Assembly (NCBI GenBank): GCA_028023455.1
Contig: JAQFVV010012418.1
Location: 4,523,244 to 4,587,243, forward strand
Origin: Epiperipatus broadwayi
Taxonomy: Eukaryota > Onychophora > Udeonychophora > Euonychophora > Peripatidae
DNA: 64,000 bases
Direction of reading: 5' to 3'
The notes under the pieces are model-generated. The model saw only the letters and a program-made list of their open reading frames with translations. It searched no databases and was not told the DNA's origin. Below, in pieces: positions 38,229 to 49,267 of this stretch (position 1 is the stretch's first letter; each line of letters starts with the position of its first letter). Both the position numbers and the translations under genes were made by a program.

Positions 38229-39175
38229 TTTGTATTGTTTTTAAAATAAAGTGATCAATGAAGTACCATAGTTTCATTTTCTAAAGCCATTGATGTATTA
38301 GTTTCATCACAACTAAACATGCTCTGGATAATTATATCCTTTTTCTTTAATAACTTTATTTTCATTTTCTCTATGGAAATGTAATAGCAATCCAATTATC
38401 AGCAGACACAGCCTTCAGTTATTTTGATGTTTTTAAAACCCATATTAACTTTGGAATCCGTATTTATATATTTCAGATTCTTGGATGAAACTTTTCTTAC
38501 AAAGTTTAATCTTTCTGATACAATATGAGGATGATATAAAAGGTTTTTTTTTTCTGTTTTACTAAATCAATAATTTTTATTTAATCGCTTAAGAAAGATA
38601 CTTTATAAATTTTCTTAAATTTTGTAAAGCTTTTTGTAGCCATATACACATGAAGAATGAAATGTACATTCGAAGTAACCTGAAGAAACATTAATAAATG
38701 TAATCTTGTACAGATGAAAAAGTGACTGTAGTCATATAAAATTTATTCAATTTGTAAATTTTAATATTTTTTATGTTTGTTAATTTTTTTTTTTTTTGAT
38801 AATGTATAATTGAAGTGATATATATATTGATCATATTAACTTCTATTATTTTATGAAAACTTTATGTTTTAATTCCACTTGAACTAAAAGCAGTTCTTTA
38901 TCTCTAAGCCTAAATGGTAAAATTAAAAAATCATTTTTGAAAAAGTGAATATTTTCTGACTAAGTTAAAATGTGAAGAATTGGCAGTTTTTAAAAACCAC
39001 CAATTCTTCCTACTGAAACTTGAAATACTTAAGACTTTTCAATTTAATTCCATAAGAGAAATGGAAAAACCTGAAATCGATAACAAATCTAGAACTAAAA
39101 TATGGTGTAGTGTGAGAATGTTACCAAATATGTAAACTATGATTGTATTTATGTATTGAATTATTTCCATCATCT
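38229..39175. other. AT-rich background, no gene seen
   Basis: No gene, structured RNA or transposon end was recognised. Confidence 0.55.
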
Positions 39176-39651
39176 AATATTAAGTATTGAATGTCTTTAT
39201 AATAATTAAACTTTATTTAAATTTTCTATTACATTCAACTGTTAGTAATAGCACACAGGTTAGTATATGCTCAATGTTTTGAGAGGTATTATTCTTCTCT
39301 CTTCTGCAGGTGTTGCTGGTCTGACCAGTGATAGTATTAGCATGAGCATCAAACCTGGACCCTTAAATTCTTGAATATTAAACTTTAAGGTAACAGTCTA
39401 ATCAACTTTGGCAGGGTGGTTCAGTTAGTTAGAGCATTATCTTAAAATTCAATTTTCAAGAATCTATGGGTTCAGGTTTTGATTTCTATGCTAATACTAT
39501 TACTAATTAGGCCAGCAACACCTGAAGAAGAGAGAAGAATATCTCTTGAAACATTGCATTTATTAATGCTATTATTAACAGTTGAATGTAATTGTAATAT
39601 TTAAATAAAGTTAAATTTTTCTAAAGACATTCAGTACTTAATATTAACTAA
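39176..39651. mobile_element. Foldback element with hammerhead-like arms
   Basis: Arms of about 200 bp (39176-39386 and 39445-39651) are imperfect inverted copies. Each arm, read outward from the centre, contains CACCTG(A/C)AGAAGAGAG, a T-rich loop, a CTCT strand and then GAAAC or AAAAC. This resembles a hammerhead core with one extra A before stem II. The unpaired centre includes a tRNA-like A box (GGTTCAGTTAGTTAGAGCA, about 39419-39437) and a B-box-like GGGTTCAGG. The layout, two outward-facing units joined head to head, matches the other ribozyme elements here. Family assignment is uncertain. Confidence 0.65.
39532..39551 (+). ncRNA. Hammerhead-like motif in foldback arm (weak)
   Basis: CTGAAGA (39532-39538) and GAAA (39548-39551) are separated by a poorly closed AG-rich/CT-rich hairpin. 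In the left arm (minus strand) a possible stem I AGC-ACAC with GTGT-GCT can be drawn, but the expected U-H before cleavage is not clean. It may be a decayed or variant HHR, or coincidence. Confidence 0.35.
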
Positions 39652-40869
39652 AGCTAAAATGTTTATAGTTTCTAAAATCATATCATTTTAAACATTGTTC
39701 AAAAAAAGCAGCTGCAATCCTCAATAAAATTATGTATAAATCTTAATGATAAATAAACATTGCATTCTGCTGCAAATTTGTTAATTAGGATAAATGTTAT
39801 AATAAGTAATTTACAGTTAATTATACATTTACAATGAAAAACTTGTGATCTAATATTTTTTTAAAATAAAATATGGTCTTCATTTGTCAATGCAAAACTT
39901 AAAAATTTATCAAATGACAAACATCATAAATAACATTTGTTCTGTGCTTCATTTCTAAGAATTTGAATACATTAAGTAACCCCTTCAGTTGCTTTCAGTT
40001 TTTCTACTTTTATGCCAAGTGGGGGGGGGGGGTATTATGCCTTGTGACCTCTTCATTAATACGTTTTATTAATATGAAGAACTTATATTATTTAATAACT
40101 ATTACCACTGATGATGTGCTACAATGTAATATATCTGATTACTTTTTGAGTTTGTTTACATTATGGTTATAAAATAAAGTCATTACTACAGTGCGATGTG
40201 TCATTTGAGTTTCTACTATGAATACAATGGAGATTTTCATGTCATCAATGTTATTTGACAAATACATTTTCAGAATATTAACTATTATTACTGATGGATT
40301 GCTGAATAATTTTTTGGACTATATTTGAAAACAATCTACATGATGAAATCATTATTATTGTATTATGTCATTCTGTGTTTCTTCTTTTAGTTATAAAAAT
40401 AAATTTCTTAAATCATCCTTGTAAAGTGATAATGAACTCTAAATGAGTAGTGTTTTCTAACTTTATATCAATATGTAATATTATCTACATTTCTTCAATA
40501 GTGCTTAGACATGTATAAATTATTTATTTATTGGTCACTTATTATTGTTTTATATCTATATGGCTACACATTTATGTTAATAGCCTTAATTATTAGGCAT
40601 TTTGGATATAACCACAAGTAATACCACATGTTCATGGTCGCTGATAATTTAGTATTATTTACTCTCTTAACTGTTTGTTCTTATATCTTGGTAAGCGGCA
40701 AAAGAAGAACAGTCAATGAGCTAGAGAAGGATATTTTCTAAAAAACTGTCAAAGATGAAATGAGATAAAATTGTATGATGTCTTGCATAAGAAAAAGAAA
40801 TTACTTATAATAAGCTCAAATTTATATACTTTAGATTATTTGTTTACAAACAAAGCAATTTGTGGATTT
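39652..40869. other. AT-rich background, no gene seen
   Basis: It contains a G12 run (40021-40032). No coding or RNA gene was recognised. Confidence 0.55.
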
Positions 40870-40974
40870 TTTTTTCTCTTGTGTCATAGCATCAGCCGGG
40901 AAGCGTACCCGATAAAACCCGGGACAACTGCTTGTAAAGCAGCTGTCGCTGACCTCTTGACCAGCAATGCTTGA
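40870..40974 (-). mobile_element. GC-rich SINE-like retroposed insertion (105 bp)
   Basis: A perfect 14-bp duplication CAATTTGTGGATTT flanks it (40856-40869 and 40975-40988), and the minus-sense copy ends in a short A tract, so it was retroposed. The body is strikingly GC-rich for this window and hairpin-rich. It has GCTG/CAGC, then an 11-bp hairpin from GACAGCTGCTT to AAGCAGTTGTC closing on TAC, then CCCG...CGGG, with AGCAT...ATGCT closing the whole. Parts resemble tRNA-Val(UAC) (CTGCTTTACAAGCAG), but the extended hairpin and missing B box argue against a plain tRNA. It may be a SINE core domain or a copy of an unidentified structured RNA. Confidence 0.8.
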
Positions 40975-40988
40975 CAATTTGTGGATTT

Positions 40989-43900
40989 AGAATATCATTG
41001 GATATAAACTACTAAAATAAATTGTGTTAATGAGACGGCAATTTTTTCTATCATTACTGATGGTAAAATAAGAGAATAGATCATAATCTTATGGTGGCCT
41101 ATTTTCAAGACATGTTTTTTTAAATCTAAAATAAATTATTTAGTAAAATGGTGATTATTATAGCAACAATAATTGTATACTTCACTTTAATTTCTCTAGT
41201 AAAAGCAAACTGAAATGACATTTTTAAGCATTAAATTTAATGATGCTTGAAAGTTGTCTTGGCAATATTTCGAATTTTTCTCATTTAATAATAAAGCGAG
41301 AGGGAGAGAAAAGAAAATGACTGAATTTAATCATTTTAAAATAAATTTTAAATTAGCAATAAACATAATAAATAAATTGAAAATGATTGTTCTATAATAT
41401 AGAGATAGAGAAGTATTAAAACAACAATAATATGAACTACTCAGTGCAATAGAACGATCTTTATGTATTCTTTTTTTTATTATTCTCAATAGTCGTTCTA
41501 TGACTAGCCTATCTCACTGGTGATATAATTATATTCTTACGATATTTTTTTAATTCCAATGCATAATAGTAACTGAATTAATTGCTACATTTTGATAAAT
41601 AACATCTTAGTTGAGATATTTCTTTCTATTTGCTTTTGTCAACAACTATGTTTTCAAAATCTTTGGTATATGAGTGCAATATTGTTGTTTTTTAAAATGT
41701 AAATGCAATATGTGGATTTAATATTCCCAAAAAATTACATTTTACTAATTCATCCTTATATCTATAGTTTAATTTATTGTACTTTTTTGAAAGCACATGA
41801 TAGAATATAAACAAGTAACAATTATTTATCATCATCAATAACGACCAGCCATTCATTCTCTATTTGGAATGTCTCATATTTAAAAAACTATATCCTATGA
41901 AATCATATGGTTTGCAATGTAAAATATCGAAACTCCTTGTACATTATTTTAAAAAATATATTGGTATTTGTATTAGATATTAATATACACGTAGGTTGTG
42001 CGTAATTGCTGATATTTTTCATGTGGTGCATGAGTGGATATTTAAATACAGCATAAAAAAATAACTCATTTTTAAATTTTTTTTATAAAATCAATAAGTC
42101 ATATATATATATATATCTTAATATTTTACTAGTTTTAGAACTTCAGGTGTTTTTTTTAATTGAAATATTTTCCAATATATTCTTCCTCCTTCAGACTAGA
42201 TTACTGAGAATATAGTTCTGCTTTAATTAAAAAATGATAATTAAAAATCTAAATTAAATGTGTGATATAAGAAGGGAAAATTTTTCATTTATAAATCTAA
42301 ACCAGTAATTTCCACTCAGAAAATGTTTTAGAAGTTTTCGAGAAGTTTTATTAATGACTAAAGATATAAAGAAAAAAGCAATTAAATGATTAGTTGTTCA
42401 GAAGATCACGTGATCGATTACAAAAGTTACTAGTTGGATTTAATTCAGGAATCTTTAGTTCTTAACTCCAATTCCATAAAGGTATGCTAAATGGTAAGGA
42501 ACTAAGTCAAACAAGTGATAATCTTATATATATAGTAAACAAATATAAAGTTCAAACTATATCACTTGTCAATATCTTGTACTTTGACTAATTAGTATTA
42601 AAATCAAGCAGGGAATCTGGATATGAAAGAATTTTTAAATATTGAACTTTGGTGTATTTTTCTATATTTAAATATTTTTAATTATTAAAGTTTTAAAATT
42701 GCATAGATTTTAGAATTACTCTTTGTGAAAATTAAAAATTTGATAATATGCATGTTTTAGTAGTGAAGATAAATAGCCCTTAAATAACCCACTACAATGC
42801 AAAGTCTCACTCTCAAAGAGAAATTAGTTAAACATTACTCACTAAACTTTCCATTTATTAGTTGGTTGCGTTTTAATGTTTTTCCTTTCCTTTCACTTAT
42901 GAATACCTAAATACCTACTTACTGATGAATAATTTGATGTTTAGATGAGTTTGCTATATGCTGACTTCAAAATTTTGCTGTGCCTGAATTTAAATTTCAG
43001 ATTGTGGAAGTGACTATTGAATGTAAAAATAAGAACAACGTCTTTGATTCCAGTTTAATAAGGCAATATTTTAAAACTCTCTTCTAAGACCAAAGATTTA
43101 GTGGTTCATTAAAGCAATGGACTACTACAAGTGGAGATGTGGAAAGCTTATATAATTAATGCTAGTATGAATTCTAATTATATATTTAATAAATAAAATG
43201 AATAATTTCATAATTATCAAAACAAAAAATGGATGAAGAATGTAATACATTTAAATCATCCTACCCACCCACCCCTTAAGATAGCAACCACTTCTAATTT
43301 TTTAGAAATTAAGCAAAACTACTTATAAAGAATCAAAATTTTAAATGTATTTTGGCTAAACATAAATTTTCAAACTTCATGGCAAACAGAATGTATTAAA
43401 ATACAATATATTTACTAATGTTTTGCTGTCATTAAAAAAAACACATTTACATAATGAAATTATTTTGCATATGCATTTGCATACATTATTATTTAGTAAC
43501 ATTACAGCAATGGTTTATAACCTATTTTGGCCATGAATATGAGGGAAAACCTCGAAAGTACTAGGCCTAGATTAATTTAATTGTTTTTGTTACTACTGAC
43601 AGCTTCTTTTTCAGTGGGTTAAATCGCTTATATATGCTATAATTATGTTATAAAAATTGAAATTAGCATTTATTTTATTTTTAATTATTTTCTATTAAAT
43701 TTTGAATTCTGATATTTAAAAATAATATGGTACATTAAGTAAGGTAGATGAGATTAAGATGCTTACTATAAGTTATAAATAAAAGTATTTCATAGTTTAA
43801 TAAATATTTATTATTGTTGTTGTTGTTATTATATGTAATAAATATACTTATTAATGCAAATATGATTATCTTATTATTGAAAAATAAATAAATAAAACAT

Positions 43901-45055
43901 TTTCATATATTTTGTGAGTTAATCTGTGTAAAGAAAGTTTGATGCTTTAATTGATAGTTAATAATTAAAGCAGATAGTTACAAAAATAAAAGTCATGAAC
44001 AGAAAGAAAGAAGAGAATCTGTATTGAGCAAAGATAGTATGTTAAAGTAAAGCAAAAATTTAAAATTTGTTCTTTATTTTAAAATTTAAATATGTTTTTT
44101 TTTGTATAGAAGACCCATCTAATAGTGAAATATTAATAATGTTTGAATATTTATGTATATTTTTTTGATATTTATATATCATTCCTTCACTCTCTTCGCT
44201 GGGCATTTTTTGGTTAATTATCCATTTTCAGGGGCATCAAAATATTTATTTGTTTTTTTCTAGTATTATATAAACAAACAACTTTATTTCAGCTTTTAAA
44301 ACTTGTATAATAATCTATGGAACACCTATCTTAGTAAATTTGACTAAATAATTGCAATCAAAATTTATTTTTATTCATTGCAATGCTAAAATTATAAAAT
44401 TGTGTTTTGGGTAATTCTTTGTATCTATAAATTCCAGTATTAATTTATTCAGAATAACAAACATAAGCAAACTTTTACTTAAAATTCTTCAGAAATTTTG
44501 TTATCTCCTTTATTTTTAAATGATCATTATTAGAATAAATGTTTTTTTAATAAGTCTTACTTTATGAAATAGAAATTATTTGTCTTAACCATAAATAAAT
44601 TATATAACATGTGATTTAAAATTAAAATGTACACCCTCATCCTTGTTGGTGATAGACCTTTATGCAAGGATTCACCACAATGATGATCATCAATTTGTAC
44701 CCACTACTTTTATTTGTTGTTATGATCTTTAAAAAAATCAAAACTTTTTTTTTAAATAACCAGTATTTTTTTCAAGATGGTGGTTAAAAATGGCAGTTAT
44801 TTTGTAAGATTGATATCTTAGGATAATGACCTCATTAAAGCTAAAAATGTAGAGTTTATTCACTATACCACATACAATATAGTTTTCATTATAGAATTAA
44901 TTTTCATCTGGTAATTTTAGAAAACATTCAGTGTTTTTACTTATGACATATTCAAAGTAAATATTTTCACCTTTGATGTCTACAAAATAAAAAACAAACA
45001 AACAAAATGCCTGTTTCATTCAGCACAGTAAGTAACATAGTTTGATCGTGTATAA
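40989..45055. other. AT-rich background, no gene seen
   Basis: No gene or element boundary was recognised in 4 kb. A 12-bp palindrome GATCACGTGATC is at 42404-42415. Short TA repeats occur near 42.1 kb. Confidence 0.55.
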
Positions 45056-45069
45056 TAACAAAGTATATT

Positions 45070-45318
45070 AAACCACTAAACATCACATGATCACCATCTC
45101 ATACTAGCACATAATTGTTGTAAACAAAGGCAAAACTCTTCATACAGTGTTCTCAGATCCAAGGCTCCTCACTGATGATGGCCACAAGCCAGAAACTAGT
45201 CTGGGGATATTGGATGAGTAGGCACTAGATAGGGATTTTATGCACAAGCCTTCTGGCATCCATTGATTACTCTGGTTAGCACAGGGTGGCACTACTGTAT
45301 GGAGAGTTTTGCCTTTGT
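45070..45318. mobile_element. Inverted, truncated hammerhead-element pair with 14-bp TSD
   Basis: A perfect duplication TAACAAAGTATATT flanks the insertion (45056-45069 and 45319-45332). The right part (45151-45318) is plus-sense and carries a complete hammerhead. The left part (45070-45150) is the remaining 3' end of the same unit in minus sense. The two overlap in about 25-30 bp of inverted repeat (45125-45149 with the right end). The complete unit order is known from the 32-kb copy. No coding capacity. Confidence 0.87.
45157..45215 (+). ncRNA. Complete type I hammerhead ribozyme (45 kb)
   Basis: Stem I: outer ATCC (45157-45160)/GGAT (45212-45215), internal loop AAGGC/TATT, inner TCCTCA/TGGGGA with one wobble. 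The core CTGATGA (45172-45178) is perfect. Stem II TGGC/GCCA has loop CACAA, followed by GAAA (45192-45195). Stem III is the palindrome ACTAGT, and nucleotide 17 is C45201, with the predicted cut after it. Every conserved position is present and all helices are closed. It is the best ribozyme in the window and is predicted active, perhaps as a dimer because stem III is so short. Confidence 0.92.
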
Positions 45319-45332
45319 TAACAAAGTATATT

Positions 45333-47799
45333 CATATTTAGTTTAAAATAAATATATATTCAATCAATTTTATGGATTAAAATTCTTATGAATATTATTT
45401 TGCCTGTAGCAAAAATATGATGATTGTAATAGCCATTGTAATTATAAGTTATTTTGAAAAAATGATTTCATATACTGTGCATCTAATAATCAACTTTACA
45501 CGATCAAAGTTAAAATGCTATTAAGTTTTTTTTCAATTTTAAATCTATAATCTAATAATTTGTTTATGTTTTATTCAAGATAATAGGCCATTTTATCATC
45601 AGCATGAATCAGCAAAAAAGAAGATTTAATCATTTACATACAGCTAACAAACTATAAATAAAAAAATTTTATCCACATTTTATTTAATTTCATTGCATTT
45701 TGTGTAATATAAAAAATGCAATTTTAAAAAAAATAACAATGCTCTAAAATAATCCAGTCTTGTTCATTAGAAATTATACAAATAAACAAATTTAATAATT
45801 TAACGTAATGTACATGAAAAATAAATTTTAAATTGTACATTGTGTTAATTTTTTTTTTTAATTTTAAAATGTACATTATGATTAGTTTTTTTCTTCATGC
45901 TTTATTTTAATTCAATGAATTGTGATTCAGGAAATATCACTCTGTGGTTACAATAATGGATAAATTATTTTTTTAAAAAAACATATAGCTATTGAATTGT
46001 TTTTAAATAGTGTATTTATCTACAAGTTACTTTTTTTTAATAATTTGCTAAATAAAATGTTTACTCATTAATTAATACTTTTTTAAATTTAAGCTTTATT
46101 TATAAATTGATTATATATATATATATTGATTTTTTTATATATATTTTAAATTTAAATTAAGGAATAAATTTTCCACCATAGGAACTCATTATAATTGTTT
46201 ATTTTTATACAAGATTTTACATTACAAAGCATTTTGGGATCTAATTGTTCTCGCTAACTAGAATAAAGGTAATCTGATAGTGTTCCATTCATAGATTGTA
46301 ATCTTGTGATTGACTGTAATATTATTTTTATATTAATATTAAAGATTTACTATTTGCTTTTGTATTTCTTACAATTTTACTTTGCAAATAAATATTTTTA
46401 GTTTTATTTAATTTTTGACAGCTTATTTTTTAAAAAATAAATTTGTATGGAAAATAGATTGTCTAATTTACTAATACCAAAAAAACTTTTTATATATTTA
46501 AAAAATGTTAATTATTCTTTTTTATTGAGGGTAGGGTTCAATTTTATTTTATTAATATCTTTTAGTCATATGATATTGTTGCTGGTATATGTAATGTAGA
46601 GTGTATGTCAAACAAAAAAAAAAGAATTTAAAAGAATACCTAAGTTATACATAATACAATTATTCTATATATGATCACACTTGAATAAAAATCAACAATC
46701 ATAAAAATTCATACAAATTATAATTATTTATAATATATAAACATAATAAATCTTATTAGTTACATTCAGTTGATAGATATGAATATTCCATTATAGAAGA
46801 TCTTGTTGGAATCCACTTCTTAAAACTGGAAGGATGGGATAATTATCAAATGATGTATAAACTTATATATTATTTCAATATTTAATTTAAAAGTTGTTCT
46901 ACAAATTATAAAAAGAAAAATAGTAAAGTAAGCACAATTACATTTTTTTAAATAAATTAGGGATAATTACATAAAATACATATAGATATGTAGGGTAAAG
47001 GTGATTCATTGCACTGCTAAATGAGAGGTCATTAATTACTATTCATAATTTATGGGGGTGAGGAGCAATTATTTTGCTCCTTTGTTTTATATATACTTTT
47101 TTATTTATTTTAGTTATTAGAATGATTTCTCTCTCTCTCTCTTTTTATTATAATTGGTTTGTTGTTTGTTTTATGTTTACATATATGAAATTTAAAATAT
47201 TTAAACTGTAGTAAAATGTAATATTATATTTCACAAAGATTATGTGAATAGTTGATAAATAATACATCAATAAGCTTCAAAAATTGTAATTTCAATGTAG
47301 AGCATCTTCATCAAAGATAGATTACAATTTATTTTAGCATGTATGTATATACTCATTACAAAATAAATTGTAGTCTAGCTTTGATAAAGATACTGAATTA
47401 ATAACTTTTTGAAATTTATTGTCAAATTATTTAATTGTCACACATTCTTGTGGAATATAATAGACATACATGAGTACTTACAGTGTGCAAAATATTATTT
47501 GAAAGCAATGTATAAAGAAATCTAATTAGGTACATTGATAAAATTTTAGTGTGCAACATATTTATTTGCTTTATTAAATCAAATAATTATTGTATTATTA
47601 ATGTGATTATATAATTTTATTTTAATTATTAAAATTGTGCTTGTGTACTTATTATAATAATTTATATATACACTGTGTCAGTTTTCTAGGTGCATGTGTG
47701 GAGAGTAGTTCATCCACAATTTTACATATATATATAAATTGCTATATTATTAATTATTACACAGTTAAAAATAAGAAACTTTCTCTTCCCTATGTTATA
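45333..47799. other. AT-rich background, no gene seen
   Basis: Nothing beyond AT-rich sequence, a TA repeat near 46.1 kb and a (TC) tract near 47.13 kb was recognised. Confidence 0.55.
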
Positions 47800-47868
47800 T
47801 AAACTGAACTTTATAAATGTTATATATAGAGTAAGTTAAAAACAAACTCTTATGAAGCTTCAAAAATA

Positions 47869-47923
47869 CCCTCAACCTCAGACCGCGGTTTCTGCCTCTA
47901 GCGTCATCAGTGAGGTGCTAGGG
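47869..47923 (-). ncRNA. Type I hammerhead ribozyme, unit A
   Basis: Minus-strand core CTGATGA and GAAA are perfect. Stem I has six pairs (CACCTCA side) plus an internal loop and an outer CCC/GGG helix. Stem III is the 8-nt palindrome ACCGCGGT, position 17 is C, and the cut lies between 47881 and 47880. Stem II (CGCTAGAGGCA) has a C-A mismatch at its closing position and three pairs above it, so activity may be reduced. Confidence 0.85.
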
Positions 47924-48236
47924 AATAAAAATACTAGAACTAGTCCAGCATTTTATCAATGCCTAACTATTGAGAAGAAAATCTGAAACTTTCAGACATT
48001 TAAATGTCCAAAAATCCAGCTATCTAACTCAAATAGCCGTATGGGACTGAACTAGTTCAGATACACCATATATTAATAGCTCTAGCAATATAAAATCGCC
48101 AAAGCATTAATAGCAAAAAACTAAAATTAAATTGATAAAAAATCAAGTCATATGACCTAATTTTAATAAAGCTCCTATTTACAAATGTTATATATAGAGT
48201 AAGTTAAAAACAAACTCTTATGAAGCTTCAAAAATA

Positions 48237-48291
48237 CCCTCAACCTCAGACCGCGGTTTCTGCCTCTAGCGTCATCAGTGAGGTGCTAGGG
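48237..48291 (-). ncRNA. Type I hammerhead ribozyme, unit B
   Basis: Identical to unit A over its 55 nt, 368 bp downstream. The same stem II closing mismatch is present. Confidence 0.85.
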
Positions 48292-48605
48292 AATAAAAAT
48301 ACTAGAACTAGTCCAGCATTTTATCAATGCCTAACTATTGAGAAGAAAATCTGAAACTTTCAGACATTTAAATGTCCAAAAATCCAGCTATCTAACTCAA
48401 ATAGCCGTATGGGACTGAACTAAGTTCAGATACACCATATATTAATAGCTCTAGCAATATAAAATCGCCAAAGCATTAATAGCAAAAAACTAAAATTAAA
48501 TTGATAAAAAATCAAGTCATATGACCTAATTTTAATAAAGCTCCTATTTACAAATGTTATATATAGAGTAAGTTAAAAACAAACTCTTATGAAGCTTCAA
48601 AAATA

Positions 48606-48644
48606 CCCTCAACCTCAGACCGCGGTTTCTGCCTCTAGCGTCAT
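48606..48644 (-). ncRNA. Hammerhead ribozyme, unit C, cut by inversion junction
   Basis: Stem II, GAAA, stem III and the 3' strand of stem I match units A and B. The sequence changes at 48644/48645 so that the minus-sense copy begins at ATGACGC and lacks CTG and the 5' strand of stem I. It cannot form a complete ribozyme alone. Confidence 0.85.
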
Positions 48645-48724
48645 TTAAATGTCTGAAAGTTTCAGATTTTCTTCTCAATAGTTAGGCATTGATAAAATGC
48701 TGGACTAGTTCTAGTATTTTTATT

Positions 48725-48779
48725 CCCTAGCACCTCACTGATGACGCTAGAGGCAGAAACTGCGGTCTGAGGTTGAGGG
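48725..48779 (+). ncRNA. Type I hammerhead ribozyme, unit D
   Basis: Same 55-nt sequence in plus sense as units A and B, with one C to T change in stem III (ACTGCGGT), which leaves a wobble pair. Core CTGATGA and GAAA are intact. Confidence 0.83.
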
Positions 48780-49093
48780 TATTTTTGAAGCTTCATAAGA
48801 GTTTGTTTTTAACTTACTCTATATATAACATTTGTAAATAGGAGCTTTATTAAAATTAGGTCATATGACTTGATTTTTTATCAATTTAATTTTAGTTTTT
48901 TGCTATTAATGCTTTGGCGATTTTATATTGCTAGAGCTATTAATATATGGTGTATCTGAACTTAGTTCAGTCCCATACGGCTATTTGAGTTAGATAGCTG
49001 GATTTTTGGACATTTAAATGTCTGAAAGTTTCAGATTTTCTTCTCAATAGTTAGGCATTGATAAAATGCTGGACTAGTTCTAGTATTTTTATT

Positions 49094-49148
49094 CCCTAGC
49101 ACCTCACTGATGACGCTAGAGGCAGAAACCGCGGTCTGAGGTTGAGGG
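49094..49148 (+). ncRNA. Type I hammerhead ribozyme, unit E
   Basis: Plus-sense copy identical to units A and B over the 55 nt, 369 bp after unit D. The element ends 107 nt further on, at the target-site duplication. Confidence 0.85.
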
Positions 49149-49267
49149 TATTTTTGAAGCTTCATAAGAGTTTGTTTTTAACTTACTCTATATATAACAT
49201 TTGTAAATAGGAGCTTTATTAAAATTAGGTCATATGACTTGATTTTTTATCAATTTAAACTGAACTT

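Larger units (their letters stand above)
47812..49255. mobile_element. Retrozyme-like array: five hammerhead units, inverted, with 12-bp TSD
   Basis: A 1444-bp insertion is flanked by a perfect 12-bp duplication TAAACTGAACTT (47800-47811 and 49256-49267). The left half has head-to-tail minus-sense units with periods of 368 and 369 bp. The right half has plus-sense units with the same period. They meet head to head at 48644/48645 in a near-perfect palindrome. Five ribozyme copies occur, one of them cut by the junction. Near identity between units indicates recent origin or a multimeric RNA/cDNA template. The unit has no open frame. Tandem HHR units of a few hundred bp are the hallmark of animal retrozymes, non-autonomous elements thought to use PLE enzymes. 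Confidence 0.9.

Noticed and set aside
42404-42415. 12-bp palindrome GATCACGTGATC with a CACGTG core
   Set aside because: A single palindrome without any gene context; an E-box function cannot be supported.
47812-49255. Regular repeats that might suggest a CRISPR-like array or satellite DNA
   Set aside because: Units are about 368 bp, nearly identical throughout, inverted in the middle and bounded by a target-site duplication, so this is a mobile element.
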